A stretch of 64,000 bases of DNA from the NCBI RefSeq assembly GCF_000185145.2, contig NZ_GL833119.1, positions 620,001-684,000 of the forward strand. The letters are read 5' to 3'. Position 1 is the first letter of the stretch. The number at the start of each line of letters is the position of its first letter. Source of the stretch: Hoylesella oralis ATCC 33269 (GTDB lineage Bacteria > Bacteroidota > Bacteroidia > Bacteroidales > Bacteroidaceae). Shown piece after piece: positions 26,899-36,641 of the stretch. Under the pieces are notes generated by a model. That model was not told the origin of the DNA. It ran no database searches and was given only the letters and a program-made list of their open reading frames with translations. The position numbers and the translations under genes are program-made.

Positions 26899-29800
26899 TT
26901 ATAAACTGAGTTTTATGCCGAATGAAAATGAACGTACCTGAGGATAATTACCTTGATCTACCCCCATATTAAGGTTATTGCTTTCTGTTCCGACAATTTT
27001 ACCTACTTCTGGATCAAAGCCATCGTAACCTGTAAAAGTCAATAAGTTATAAGCAGTTAAAGATAAAGTTAAATTAGGTATATTCCATTTTGAAAGAATA
27101 TGTTGTGGGATGTTATAAGTAAGTGTCAGTTCTTTTAAGCGAATATATGATCCATCCTTAATAAAGAAATCACTTGCTCGGAAATTGCGTGGAGCATCAT
27201 TGTTACTCAAATCAGGAATAGAAGCATCAATATTCAATGGAAAATAAATATGTTTTTGTTCTACAAGTTGTCCGGACCAATGCTTACTTCTAATATCGGC
27301 ATATACATTTCCTGATGCAGCATTGTATAAATAATAATCCATCACATTGAAAATCTTATTACCTGTCTGTCCTTGAAAAAACAAATTAATATCTACATTC
27401 TTATATCCAATGGAAAGCGGTATGCCAAAAATAAATTTAGGCAATGACGATCCCAGATAAGTGCGATCTTCCGCCGTAATCTTATGATCTCCATTCAAAT
27501 CTTTAAAACGGAAATCGCCGGGCTTTGTTGTTTGCTCGAAATTATTCTTTCCAACTTCGTATTGCGCACTCATTTTAACTTCATCATAACTTTGGAATAT
27601 CCCATCTGTAACATATCCGAAGAAACTTCCGATGGGTTGCCCTACAGCAGTTTTCGTAACGTAATCTACAATACTACCATCACTTAGATACGAACTATAC
27701 ACTGGTTCATTTCCTGTACCAAGATTAATTACCTTATTTTTAATATAAGATAGATTAAATCCAATAGAATAATGCCAATTCTCTTTAATATTGTCACGCC
27801 ATTTCACATTAAATTCCCATCCATAATTCTTTACGGTTCCAGCATTCGTCATCGGAGCCTTATCAAGTCCTGCGGAACTTACGGTTGGCACACGTAATAA
27901 CATATCCGTTGTCTTACGATTAAAATATTCTGCTGTAAAGTCCAGTCTATTATGTAAGAAAGTTAGGTCAACTCCTATATTGTAACTTTCGCTTCTTTCC
28001 CACTTTATATTATTATTGCCGAGAACTGTTGCTGTAGAACCTTCCCAGATACTGTGATTTCCCAGTCCATAAGCATAGTTGTAACCGGAAGTAAGGTAAG
28101 TGTATCGTGCAAGTTCATCAATACGATTATTGCCGAGGATACCCCAGCCTATACGAAACTTTCCTTGTGTAAGCCAAACTATCTTTTTCATGAATGTTTC
28201 ATTGGAGAATTTCCATCCAAGAGATACTGATGGAAAAATGCCCCATCGGTTATTTTTAGCAAATTTTGAGGAACCATCAGCACGTATATTTGCTTGCAAT
28301 AAATAAGTATCATTATAACTATAGTTCATGCGTCCGATTATACCGATTGCTGTCCATTCACGATCTAAGCCGTAGGTTTTATCTCCAGTATAAGCACTCG
28401 ACAAATAATGGAAAATACTTTCGTTACTTGGTGTACCGTGACGAGAAGATTGCTGATAGCTGTGCTTATAGCCTTCTGCTGTTTGTCCGACAAGCATTGT
28501 TAGATTATGGCGTTTGCCACTCCACATAAATGTGAGGAGATTATTGACTTCCCATTTATTGGCTATGCTTTGATATTTGTATACCGATGACAGAGAATAA
28601 GGCATTGTGAAATCTTCATCAAGTCCCCATACGGCAAAGAAATTATCGTCTACATAATGTACTGTATAGAAAGACGTCTTAAACTGATATGTTAGATACT
28701 TGCATAATTTTATATCAACACCCAAGTTCATATCGAGTCGATTAGTATGCACCTTATCATTATCCTTATCAAGTACTGCAAGAGGATTATTACTATACCA
28801 ATAACCTTTATTGTTATGAAGATATAACATCGGACTTTCATAAAGAGCCTGTTTCAATATACTTCCAGAACCTTCGGGAACTGTTAGACGTTTTTCATTT
28901 GTGAATGATATATTGGTAGTTAAGTTTAACCACTTTGCCAATAATGTATTTATATTCACACGTGCATTGAAACGCTTGTAGCCCGATGTTTTTATAATGC
29001 CTTTTTCATCGTAGTAACTCGTACTGACAAGATATTGCGTCTTATCCGATCCTCCCGAAACGGATATCCCATGTTGCATCTTCAGCCCTGTACGTGTTAT
29101 AGCGTCCCACCAATTACCAGCGGAATTATGGCGAATGGTATCAAGTCTTTCGAACTTCGATTGATCATAAAAATAGGTTCCATCGGGCATCTTAGACATA
29201 TATAGTCTGCCATCTGCCGAATAATCGGAAGTACCATTTATATAATCCTGCATAAGTGCATAATCCTCCAATCCCATCACTTTGATTTTCTTCCAGGGAT
29301 TGGATATACCAATGTAACCGTCGTAGGTAACTTTAGTCTTTCCTTGCTTACCGCTTTTAGTTGTAATGGCAACTACACCATTGGCTGCTCGCGATCCATA
29401 GACGGCGCTTGAAGCAGCATCCTTAAAAATTTCCACATTATCTATATCGTTAGGATTGAGATGATTTATATCGTCCACGATGAAGCCATCGACTACATAT
29501 AAAGGATCGGCATCATTGATCGTACCTGTGCCACGAATTTTTATAGTTGTAGTACTACCGGGTGCTCCTGTATTCTGAATGATATTTACACCTGCTGCGC
29601 GTCCTTGTAATGCTTGTAACGTAGATGATACCGGCGTATGATTGATTTCCTTTCCGCTAATAGAAGAAATAGAGCCAATAACATCACTCTTTTTCTGTAC
29701 ACCGTAACCGATAACAATCAATTCATCCAATTGTCTTGAAGTCGATTCTAAAGAAACATCTATCTTTTTCCTGCCATTCAAAGTAATCTCTTGTGGCGTA

Positions 29801-30042
29801 AAACCCAAATACGAAAATATAAGGGTTGCCTTAGGCGATACATTAATGCTATATTGCCCATCAATGTTGGTAATTACGCCATTGGCAGTCCCTTTCTCTC
29901 TCACAGTGACACCAATCAAAGGATCATTAGACAGGTTATCAACAACTGTTCCCGTTACAGTAATATTTTGCGCATAAGATATTGACATGTAAGATATCAG
30001 CAACAAGAAAACCAATATTCTTGTAATATAATGTTTACGCAT
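26899..30042 (-). CDS. SusC/RagA-family TonB-linked outer-membrane transporter
   Basis: A 1047-aa TonB-dependent receptor that imports oligosaccharides through the outer membrane. Order: signal peptide (1-24, ending SYAQ), a CarboxypepD_reg-like domain (about 27-110, VTGTVVDNLSNDPLIGVTV), a TonB-box region (DELIVIGYG, 116-124), the plug (about 130-240, with ALQGRAAGVNI and DAASSAVYGSRAANGV) and the beta-barrel to a C-terminal FGIKLSL. All parts are complete. It is the start of the susC-susD-lipoprotein-BNR segment of the PUL. Confidence 0.97.
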   Translation of the reverse strand: MRKHYITRILVFLLLISYMSISYAQNITVTGTVVDNLSNDPLIGVTVREKGTANGVITNIDGQYSINVSPKATLIFSYLGFTPQEITLNGRKKIDVSLESTSRQLDELIVIGYGVQKKSDVIGSISSISGKEINHTPVSSTLQALQGRAAGVNIIQNTGAPGSTTTIKIRGTGTINDADPLYVVDGFIVDDINHLNPNDIDNVEIFKDAASSAVYGSRAANGVVAITTKSGKQGKTKVTYDGYIGISNPWKKIKVMGLEDYALMQDYINGTSDYSADGRLYMSKMPDGTYFYDQSKFERLDTIRHNSAGNWWDAITRTGLKMQHGISVSGGSDKTQYLVSTSYYDEKGIIKTSGYKRFNARVNINTLLAKWLNLTTNISFTNEKRLTVPEGSGSILKQALYESPMLYLHNNKGYWYSNNPLAVLDKDNDKVHTNRLDMNLGVDIKLCKYLTYQFKTSFYTVHYVDDNFFAVWGLDEDFTMPYSLSSVYKYQSIANKWEVNNLLTFMWSGKRHNLTMLVGQTAEGYKHSYQQSSRHGTPSNESIFHYLSSAYTGDKTYGLDREWTAIGIIGRMNYSYNDTYLLQANIRADGSSKFAKNNRWGIFPSVSLGWKFSNETFMKKIVWLTQGKFRIGWGILGNNRIDELARYTYLTSGYNYAYGLGNHSIWEGSTATVLGNNNIKWERSESYNIGVDLTFLHNRLDFTAEYFNRKTTDMLLRVPTVSSAGLDKAPMTNAGTVKNYGWEFNVKWRDNIKENWHYSIGFNLSYIKNKVINLGTGNEPVYSSYLSDGSIVDYVTKTAVGQPIGSFFGYVTDGIFQSYDEVKMSAQYEVGKNNFEQTTKPGDFRFKDLNGDHKITAEDRTYLGSSLPKFIFGIPLSIGYKNVDINLFFQGQTGNKIFNVMDYYLYNAASGNVYADIRSKHWSGQLVEQKHIYFPLNIDASIPDLSNNDAPRNFRASDFFIKDGSYIRLKELTLTYNIPQHILSKWNIPNLTLSLTAYNLLTFTGYDGFDPEVGKIVGTESNNLNMGVDQGNYPQVRSFSFGIKLSL

Positions 30043-30164
30043 ATTTTTAGCTTTAGTTTATTAGAAGCATCCTCATTCTATATATTTAGATACAAATTAA
30101 AGAAAATAACCAAGATTATCAGCCTTAGATGAGTGAAGCTGTTAAAATCAGAGGACTTGTTACC

Positions 30165-30195
30165 TCCTGTCCTCTTCGTTAAGAGGAGAACAGGA
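30165..30195 (-). promoter_or_regulatory. Hairpin between the ELWxxDGT gene and susC
   Basis: TCCTGTCCTCTT (30165-30176) pairs with AAGAGGAGAACAGGA (30181-30195) with a 3-nt bulge and a CGTT loop. On the minus strand there is no following T-run, so it looks more like an RNA-processing or stabilising element in the susC leader than a terminator. Confidence 0.5.
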
Positions 30196-30223
30196 AGAAA
30201 TCTTATTCCTTATATTGAAACAG

Positions 30224-31972
30224 TTAACGTATAACCACTTTCTTGCTATCTATGATATAAATACCTTTTTGTAATCTTTCTGTTGCATGTTTCCTATCTA
30301 TATTTTGCCGAATCTTCATTCCACTTATCGTATAAACATTTACTGTATCTGTATTTGGAGTACGCATCTCACTAATACCGGCAGCAATCTCGGCAGGTGT
30401 ACGGTATTCAGGTTCAAGATAGCCTGCATCTGTTTTCCCGTCCCATCCGGCTTTAGTATACTTAAATGCATATACACCGTTAGTTGTCGTAGAAGCATAA
30501 ATAATGGTTCCTGCAAGATTACGAAGCGAGTGTACAAAGTCGCCGGTAGCAGTAATCGTAGGGCATACCACGGGTATAACATCTTTACTATCGAGACGGT
30601 AAAGACCGGAACCGAATCCATTCGCTATGTCATTAGCTTCATTATACCAATAGAGTGAACCGCCGGCTACAGTCTGCTCTTTCACCCAATCACATTGGGT
30701 TCCCGGACAAAAATCGTTCTGTAGCCAAACCTTCTCACCATCGAAGCACCAGAGCTCTCCGCCATAATTATCCGGTACCGCAGCATCAAATCCATGTGCC
30801 GCACAGAACATATACACACCATCAAATACACATCCCGGATCAGGGAAAGAGTTGTGATCTGCCGAAGGATTTACATTCCAAATGTCATAATACTGATAAT
30901 CACCCTTTTGACAATTCGTACCCCCTAATTCATATCCTCCTTCTGGAGAATATCCACGGAACCATATACGCCCCTTGTAAACCTCGCTGCTTGGACCGAA
31001 TACGCCACCACCATTTCCTATACCATTATCCGGATTTACAGAAGGATTAGTATCATAAATTTGATAAGTACCTTCTTTCGTGCCATCTGAAGTCCATGGC
31101 TCTTGTCCAGAGGCCATCGTCCAAGCATTGAAAAACACACGTTCATTTTGATAATTCTCTAAATTGTCGATAGCCGAATCACGGGTATAACCTTCATGAT
31201 TTGTATTCGGTTCCTCATTAATATCCATTACAAGATAAGTTCCGGTTTCGGTACCATCTGTTACCCAAAGTTCCGTACCGGTAGTACCATCTATATCGTC
31301 GGCTTTGAAGAATACTTTTCTCCCCACACGTACATAAGGATAATGCAAATTTGTATTTTCTTTTCCCGGATTATCTATCTTTACTTTCTTTACAAACTTT
31401 GTGCCTTCCACAGTTCCATCGGTTATCCAAAGCCATTGCTGTGCACCATTATCGGGATCGTACTCGGCACTCTCATCGCTCGTGGCACCGAATATTGCCT
31501 GTTTTTCGTTGATCTGATAGAAACCTTTCGGATTACCGTCACCAACCATATAGGTATCTACAAGCATAAAAGTTCCTTCTGGAGTACCATCAGACACCCA
31601 TGTTTCGTATCCTGTCTCATCTGTATAAGCAGAGAATAGCACCTTGTCATTAAGACGTCCGAGATAAGAAGGATCAGAACTTGCCGTACCCGGAATAATA
31701 TCTTTCACCATACGAGTACCCTCTTTCGTTCCATCTGTCACCCATAGTTCTTCTCCATGTTCGTCGTCTTTGGCAGCAAAGAAAGCTTTATAGCCTTTTT
31801 CTGGCGAGCCTGCAACTATAAGATTTTTTGCCTTTCCCATCTTTCGTTCGGAATTGATATTAGCTGTCACGCCGTCTGGCAATAAAGGAATAACCTGACC
31901 GTCGCCCTGTGCCATAGCATTACCCGTAAGAAGCATCATGGCTGTAATGAGTAAAAATTTTCCACGTTTCAT
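30224..31972 (-). CDS. Secreted ELWxxDGT-repeat protein
   Basis: A 582-aa exported protein with a signal peptide (1-21). At least five copies of the ELWxxDGTxxGT repeat are visible: ELWVTDGTKEGT (75-86), ETWVSDGTPEGT (123-134), WLWITDGTVEGT (180-191), ELWVTDGTETGT (234-245) and EPWTSDGTKEGT (291-302). The C-terminus (NVYTISGMKIRQ to DSKKVVIR) looks like a T9SS sorting tail, so it is probably surface-attached. The repeat family is known by motif but its function is not established; the fold is presumably a propeller. It lies inside the PUL between the GH2 gene and susC on the same strand. Confidence 0.8.
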   Translation of the reverse strand: MKRGKFLLITAMMLLTGNAMAQGDGQVIPLLPDGVTANINSERKMGKAKNLIVAGSPEKGYKAFFAAKDDEHGEELWVTDGTKEGTRMVKDIIPGTASSDPSYLGRLNDKVLFSAYTDETGYETWVSDGTPEGTFMLVDTYMVGDGNPKGFYQINEKQAIFGATSDESAEYDPDNGAQQWLWITDGTVEGTKFVKKVKIDNPGKENTNLHYPYVRVGRKVFFKADDIDGTTGTELWVTDGTETGTYLVMDINEEPNTNHEGYTRDSAIDNLENYQNERVFFNAWTMASGQEPWTSDGTKEGTYQIYDTNPSVNPDNGIGNGGGVFGPSSEVYKGRIWFRGYSPEGGYELGGTNCQKGDYQYYDIWNVNPSADHNSFPDPGCVFDGVYMFCAAHGFDAAVPDNYGGELWCFDGEKVWLQNDFCPGTQCDWVKEQTVAGGSLYWYNEANDIANGFGSGLYRLDSKDVIPVVCPTITATGDFVHSLRNLAGTIIYASTTTNGVYAFKYTKAGWDGKTDAGYLEPEYRTPAEIAAGISEMRTPNTDTVNVYTISGMKIRQNIDRKHATERLQKGIYIIDSKKVVIR

Positions 31973-32042
31973 AATAACACAATTTAAATTAGTAATATGT
32001 ATGGTATCTACGCATTGTAGATATCAGACTGATATATATATA

Positions 32043-33893
32043 TTATTGATTATTTCTTTGGTCAACCATGTGCTGTACTTCTGCCTTTGCTTTGCTACGC
32101 GACTTACTGAATATTTCTCGAATTCGGTCCATATCGAATTTCGGTTTGCGATCGTAAGTATAGATACCATTCTTTTCAAGCTCTGCATCTACAAGTTGAG
32201 TGTAACAGAAACCGGTAATATAATCCATGCTTAATATTACATTTACTTGTTCTTTTAAGCGTTTGTAATATTCGTCCAACGATTGGGGATCTTTTCCATA
32301 TCCCCAAAACAGTTTTTCAGGGGCAACTTCCTGTGCCTGCATTTTTGTCACCCATCTAATACCTCCGAACTCATCTATCATATATGCTTCCCCTTGATAA
32401 GGCTTGCTGAACTCTTTGTGTTTCATATAAGGCATGCTATCTTGATCTAAAGACAGCTGTTTGTAAAGTTCCATAGGGTTCTGTTCATAGGTGTGTTCGG
32501 TATAGATGTCGGTAAAACCGGCATGAAATCCGCCGCTTGCCGTTACAACAGGACGTGTACGATCAAGGCGCTTAGTTATGAAATATAGGTCGTTTGTAAA
32601 TCGTTCACGTTGTCCATCGTTGTCGCACATCCATGTCTCGTTTAACGGAGACCACGCAACAAGGCACGGTTCATTATAATCACGTGCCATATATTCTTCC
32701 CATTCTGTAAGCATATTACGTGCTGCTATAGGATTTGTCCAGTCCATTTCCCAACTTGGGAATTCCCCCCAAGTAAGATATCCCAGTTTATCTGCCCAAT
32801 AAAAATAGCGTTGCTCGAACACTTTCTGATGTAGTCTGGCGCCATTGAATCCGGCGTTCTTGGCTAATATAATATCGCGTTTGAGTGCTTCATCCGTGGG
32901 AGCAGTCCACTGCCCATCGGGATAATACCCTTGATCAAGTACCAATCGCTGGTAATAAGGTACATTGTTTAAATAGAAAGTTTTACCGCGTAACTCTATT
33001 TTCCTCATTCCCGTATACGATTCTACGTGGTCTATCACCTTGCCATGTACATCTTTTACAGAGTATAATACCTTATATAAATGAGGCAATTCGGGGGACC
33101 AAGTTTTTACATTCTTTATAGGCGCTACCAAAAAAGTACTGTTATCGGCAACACTTTCGCACGAATAAACAGTCTTGTTACCATCTTTTATTGTAACGGA
33201 AAACGATGTGGAAACATGATTATCATAGAATATGGGCTCGAAGATAAAGCGGGATTGGTCTAAATCAGGGGTAATCTTACAACTTTTCAAACCACCTTTA
33301 GCTATAGGTTCAAGCCATACTGTTTGCCATATACCTGTAACGCGAGTGTAGAAACATTCGTATGAATGAAGCTTTTTCGACTGCTTTCCTCCGGGTTGCA
33401 GACCACTCCTAACGTCATCCTGAACATAAACAACAAGGTCATGTTGCCTTCCTTTGCTCACATATCGGGTAATATCTATTGAAAATGAAGCTGCTCCACC
33501 ATAGTGTACAAAAACTTCTATACCGTCTATATATATCGTAGATTTATAATCCACCCCCCCAAAGTGTAAAATGATGTGTCTGCCCATCCAAGATTGTGGT
33601 ATGGAAATAGAACGATGATACCACATAGCATTGATGAAATCCTTATGGTTTACACCTGATAAAGAGCTTTCCGGACAAAACGGAACCGTAATCTGTCTTT
33701 CGAACCCTTTCGATTTAAACAGCTCGTTTTCTATACCACTCTTTCCAAAATCGAATTGATAAGTCCATGTTCCATTCAGATTAATCCACTCAGACCTTTC
33801 AAATTGCGGCCTTGGATATTCTGGACGTGGTATCGTTTTACCCACACAATAACCTCCTATAGTTATCATCAATATTACAAGATATACTTTCAC
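32043..33893 (-). CDS. Glycoside hydrolase family 2 enzyme
   Basis: A 616-aa exported glycosidase of the beta-galactosidase/beta-glucuronidase type. Signal peptide about 1-19. Jelly-roll sugar-binding domain (about 30-190; NGTWTYQFDFG, MWYHRSISIP), Ig-like domain (about 195-295) and TIM barrel (about 295-600). The acid/base Glu419 lies in WSPLNETW and the nucleophile Glu508 in MIDEFGGIRW, both as expected for GH2. It lacks the extra C-terminal domains of long GH2 enzymes. Substrate (galactose, glucuronic acid or another beta-linked sugar) is not readable. Probably the first gene of the PUL transcript; 70 bp separates it from the ELWxxDGT gene. Confidence 0.9.
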   Translation of the reverse strand: MKVYLVILMITIGGYCVGKTIPRPEYPRPQFERSEWINLNGTWTYQFDFGKSGIENELFKSKGFERQITVPFCPESSLSGVNHKDFINAMWYHRSISIPQSWMGRHIILHFGGVDYKSTIYIDGIEVFVHYGGAASFSIDITRYVSKGRQHDLVVYVQDDVRSGLQPGGKQSKKLHSYECFYTRVTGIWQTVWLEPIAKGGLKSCKITPDLDQSRFIFEPIFYDNHVSTSFSVTIKDGNKTVYSCESVADNSTFLVAPIKNVKTWSPELPHLYKVLYSVKDVHGKVIDHVESYTGMRKIELRGKTFYLNNVPYYQRLVLDQGYYPDGQWTAPTDEALKRDIILAKNAGFNGARLHQKVFEQRYFYWADKLGYLTWGEFPSWEMDWTNPIAARNMLTEWEEYMARDYNEPCLVAWSPLNETWMCDNDGQRERFTNDLYFITKRLDRTRPVVTASGGFHAGFTDIYTEHTYEQNPMELYKQLSLDQDSMPYMKHKEFSKPYQGEAYMIDEFGGIRWVTKMQAQEVAPEKLFWGYGKDPQSLDEYYKRLKEQVNVILSMDYITGFCYTQLVDAELEKNGIYTYDRKPKFDMDRIREIFSKSRSKAKAEVQHMVDQRNNQ

Positions 33894-33923
33894 GTTAGTC
33901 GTTAATTAGATTTTTATTTGATA

Positions 33924-33931
33924 CAAAAATA
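33924..33931 (-). promoter_or_regulatory. -7 element upstream of the GH2 gene
   Basis: The minus strand reads TATTTTTG, 31 bp upstream of the GH2 ATG. No clear -33 TTTG is seen, as is common for activator-dependent PUL promoters. Confidence 0.45.
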
Positions 33932-34587
33932 ATACGCATACCTTAATTATAAAGGGTAATATTGTTTTAGATATCTGCACTATTGTTTAAAGTAATATTG
34001 AAAACGTTTCTTTTCTTTGTTATTTGTACTTGTATGACTTATTTTTATCAATATTATAACTACACTGAAAGGTTGATAGGTAATACTTTTATTTTTATTA
34101 TTATGACACTATAAACGGAATCATCGCTGTTCGTTGCATAAATTCTTAACGAACCTTTGCTCGGTTCTTACCGCCTATTGCGATTGTTTCTTCGAGAACG
34201 GGCCAGAGGTTTACCTATATATATGAAGAAAACCAGACAACTGGAGATGTTTTAAGCCCCAACTTCATAAGTACGGATTGACGTATTTCATAGCAAAAAG
34301 AGAGGTCGTGCGCCATTACAAGGTATGCCTTTTCCGCATATCGAATCAGATATACCGCACTTTTCTTGCCGTGGCAGAACGATTTTCCAAAGTGTGAGCA
34401 CAAGGCATAAAGCGCGACCTCTATATGCTCGGCACGGGTTTCCTTATGCCGGACAAAGGGAAAGCAAAGACAGAAGGTTTATTTACTTACATAGATTTTC
34501 TGCTCCACGAATTATTGATTGAGTTTATGTTTTTTTATGCTGAATGACAATAACATTGGTAGAAGATAATAGTGGCTGATGAAAAAA
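33932..34587. other. Intergenic region between PUL and fimbrillin operon
   Basis: About 650 bp. I recognise no gene. A 62-codon minus-strand frame at 34215-34403 has no recognisable content or good start signal. Two short inverted segments sharing AGAGGTCG are seen near 34290 and 34415; meaning unclear. Confidence 0.5.
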
Positions 34588-34630
34588 TGAAAGCGCTTCG
34601 GCGAGAGAGACCTCGCTGAAGCGCTTTTGT
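34588..34630 (-). terminator. Strong terminator after the fimbrillin operon
   Basis: A 16-bp stem (34590-34605 with 34612-34627, one wobble) with loop AGAGAC. On the minus strand it is followed by CATTTTTTCATC, on the plus strand by TTTTGTC, so it may work in both directions and also protect the PUL side. Confidence 0.85.
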
Positions 34631-34743
34631 CATTGTTTATAGAATGCTGAGACTATATATGGGGGCATTCTGTAGAGATTTTCCATTTGTGAAATGGCCG
34701 TCTCATTGTCTAATATAAGAATCTATTTTTTATCGGTAAGAAG

Positions 34744-36384
34744 TTATTCAAACTTTACGCACCGCATACCACCTGCACGATCGCTTCTATATACACCTAC
34801 ACGTGTTTGCGTGAAACTGAAATTAAATGCGCCATAATTCTTATTAGGCGGTGTATCTTGCAAGCTATAGCCGGTAGAGCTCCAATACTGGCCTTCTAGG
34901 CCCATGCCATATTTATGGTTTTCATCTCTAATAGTACCATCTTTCGTACAGTTCTCAAAAGCAGGCAAATAGAAATACATTGAGGCATCTTTACCGTGTG
35001 AGGAAGGAGTTCCCTGATATACAGAATTATTCTTTGACCATGGGTTTTGGAACTGAACTTGATGAGGCCCATCCGGATTACGATAGTCATAAGTCTCCTG
35101 CTTCGTCTCCTGTGAGTACTTTTTCCATGTAAAGGTCTCTGATTTGAAACCTTCAATGTATTGTTTTTTCAGAAACCACATACCGCCCTTATATAAGTGC
35201 TTGAGTGTGGTCCACATCTTGTCGCTGTCCCAATGAGGATCTCCTTTTATGCAGTACCATAGCATTTCATTCACGTTGGGACAGTCTTTTGTTGGCGAAT
35301 TTTCTGCTTGTGCTCCGCCGGTACCTGTAGTTATAATTTGATCATTATACCAGCGTTTGTCAGTATTGGATTGTGGATAGTTTGTTCCCGGATCGTCACG
35401 AAGCGCAGGCTGGCTGCTCTCATATTCATACCAAGCATGATGTTTAGCATCCCACATATACAAGTAGGAATCGTAGGACTGTACATCGAGTTTGGACTTG
35501 ATGTCATAATATTCGCCCATCTTATAGTCGAACAACTTCAGCTTTTTGGTGATCACACCTTCCATTTCAGTTTGAATATCTTTCACATGGTATTTCACGG
35601 TGAGCTTGTGTGTGCCCGGATATATTACCATGAAAGCACCATTAGTGGTTAACGACGGAGCATTATTGTTGAGGGGGAAACCATCTTTATAGCTGTCACT
35701 GTTACCCAGATTGAGCGTGATAGTCTTGTAGTTGCCCGATCCCACAAGTCTTTCGCTATTTAAATCAAGGGTATAAGATCCCGCAATTTCATTATCGGAA
35801 GTCACTTCTATCTTCGTAATATAAGTACTTACGAGATCGTGACTTGTGGAAGGTAGGAAACAAAGATAGGCGGCTTTGTGTTCAAGTTTGAAGTTAAACT
35901 GGCCGTTGCTTTTCTCACCATAGCCCATACCACAATCGCCCGATGTTCCGAAGTGTGTATTATCATTAGGTATGTCTTGTTGCTGATTGTCTTTGATGGT
36001 CACATTGTTGTTGGTACCTTTCTCACCAGGGTAGTAAACCATGTATTTGTCGCTGGCTTCATAGATGCCGGGCATCATAAATTTGAAAGCAACCTGCTTG
36101 CTGTCTGCCACGGAGTTGCTGCTCGTTTTAAATGTGCCTGTGTCGTCTTTCACATAGATGCGGTCGCTTTTTTCCCAAAAGAAATTTCCGCTACTGTAAT
36201 CCATAGATGTCCGTGTGCCGATACCATCGCTCATATAGTTGGTTGCAAAAACTGTCGTACCTACATCTTCTTTCTCTTTACTGCCTTTATCGTTGTCGCT
36301 TTGTGTATTATCTTCGCCGGCGCAACTTGCCATCAACACCAGCATAGCCGAAGCTGCGATGATCGATAACTTGTTTGTTTTCAT
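34744..36384 (-). CDS. Fimbrillin-like lipoprotein with C-terminal FISUMP-type domain
   Basis: A 546-aa surface lipoprotein: lipobox Cys21 (VLMASC), then an acidic linker. Residues about 45-310 resemble the Mfa-like/FimA fold of Bacteroidota pilins (IGTRTSMDY, WEKSDRIYV, FKLEHKAAYLCF, GAFMVIYPG). The C-terminal 200 residues end with GQYWSSTGYS and VGVYRSDRAGGMRCVKFE, a FISUMP/DUF1566-like carbohydrate-recognition-type module. This looks like an adhesin or tip-type subunit rather than a structural pilin. The 72-aa peptide gene lies 38 bp upstream, so they form an operon. Confidence 0.78.
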   Translation of the reverse strand: MKTNKLSIIAASAMLVLMASCAGEDNTQSDNDKGSKEKEDVGTTVFATNYMSDGIGTRTSMDYSSGNFFWEKSDRIYVKDDTGTFKTSSNSVADSKQVAFKFMMPGIYEASDKYMVYYPGEKGTNNNVTIKDNQQQDIPNDNTHFGTSGDCGMGYGEKSNGQFNFKLEHKAAYLCFLPSTSHDLVSTYITKIEVTSDNEIAGSYTLDLNSERLVGSGNYKTITLNLGNSDSYKDGFPLNNNAPSLTTNGAFMVIYPGTHKLTVKYHVKDIQTEMEGVITKKLKLFDYKMGEYYDIKSKLDVQSYDSYLYMWDAKHHAWYEYESSQPALRDDPGTNYPQSNTDKRWYNDQIITTGTGGAQAENSPTKDCPNVNEMLWYCIKGDPHWDSDKMWTTLKHLYKGGMWFLKKQYIEGFKSETFTWKKYSQETKQETYDYRNPDGPHQVQFQNPWSKNNSVYQGTPSSHGKDASMYFYLPAFENCTKDGTIRDENHKYGMGLEGQYWSSTGYSLQDTPPNKNYGAFNFSFTQTRVGVYRSDRAGGMRCVKFE

Positions 36385-36422
36385 ACGTAATTATTATTGT
36401 CTGTGTATTTTATTTTTATATT

Positions 36423-36641
36423 CTAATCTTTCCAGAAAGAGTCGTTATTAGTCGTGTCAAAAAGAGACATTTTTTTTGCACCGCCACTCTCATCTTCCTC
36501 AGGCACCGTACCGCCGTGAGTGGCGCCATTATGTTGTCCGGGATAGGAAGTATCCAACATGGGACAAGCTACAGCTACACATACAGTTTCTGTCTCGGGC
36601 GTAAGGTAAGCCCGCTTCTTACTTTGATTACTTTTCATCAT
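36423..36641 (-). CDS. Small acidic peptide encoded ahead of the fimbrillin gene
   Basis: A 72-aa product with a basic start (MKSNQSKKRAYLTPETETV), a short hydrophobic Cys-containing stretch (CVAVACPML, about 21-29), a Gly/His-rich middle and an acidic, aromatic C-terminus ending FWKD. I know no function. A decayed relative with a similar end (SSWDEWNEE) lies at 42906-43042. A second ATG two codons on is possible. No typical signal peptide is seen, though the basic-then-hydrophobic start could be a leader-like segment. Its place as first gene of the operon with a surface adhesin suggests a linked role; that is inference. Confidence 0.7.
   Translation of the reverse strand: MMKSNQSKKRAYLTPETETVCVAVACPMLDTSYPGQHNGATHGGTVPEEDESGGAKKMSLFDTTNNDSFWKD

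Noticed and set aside
34215..34403. 62-codon minus-strand frame in the 34-kb gap
   Set aside because: No recognisable content or ribosome site; likely chance.
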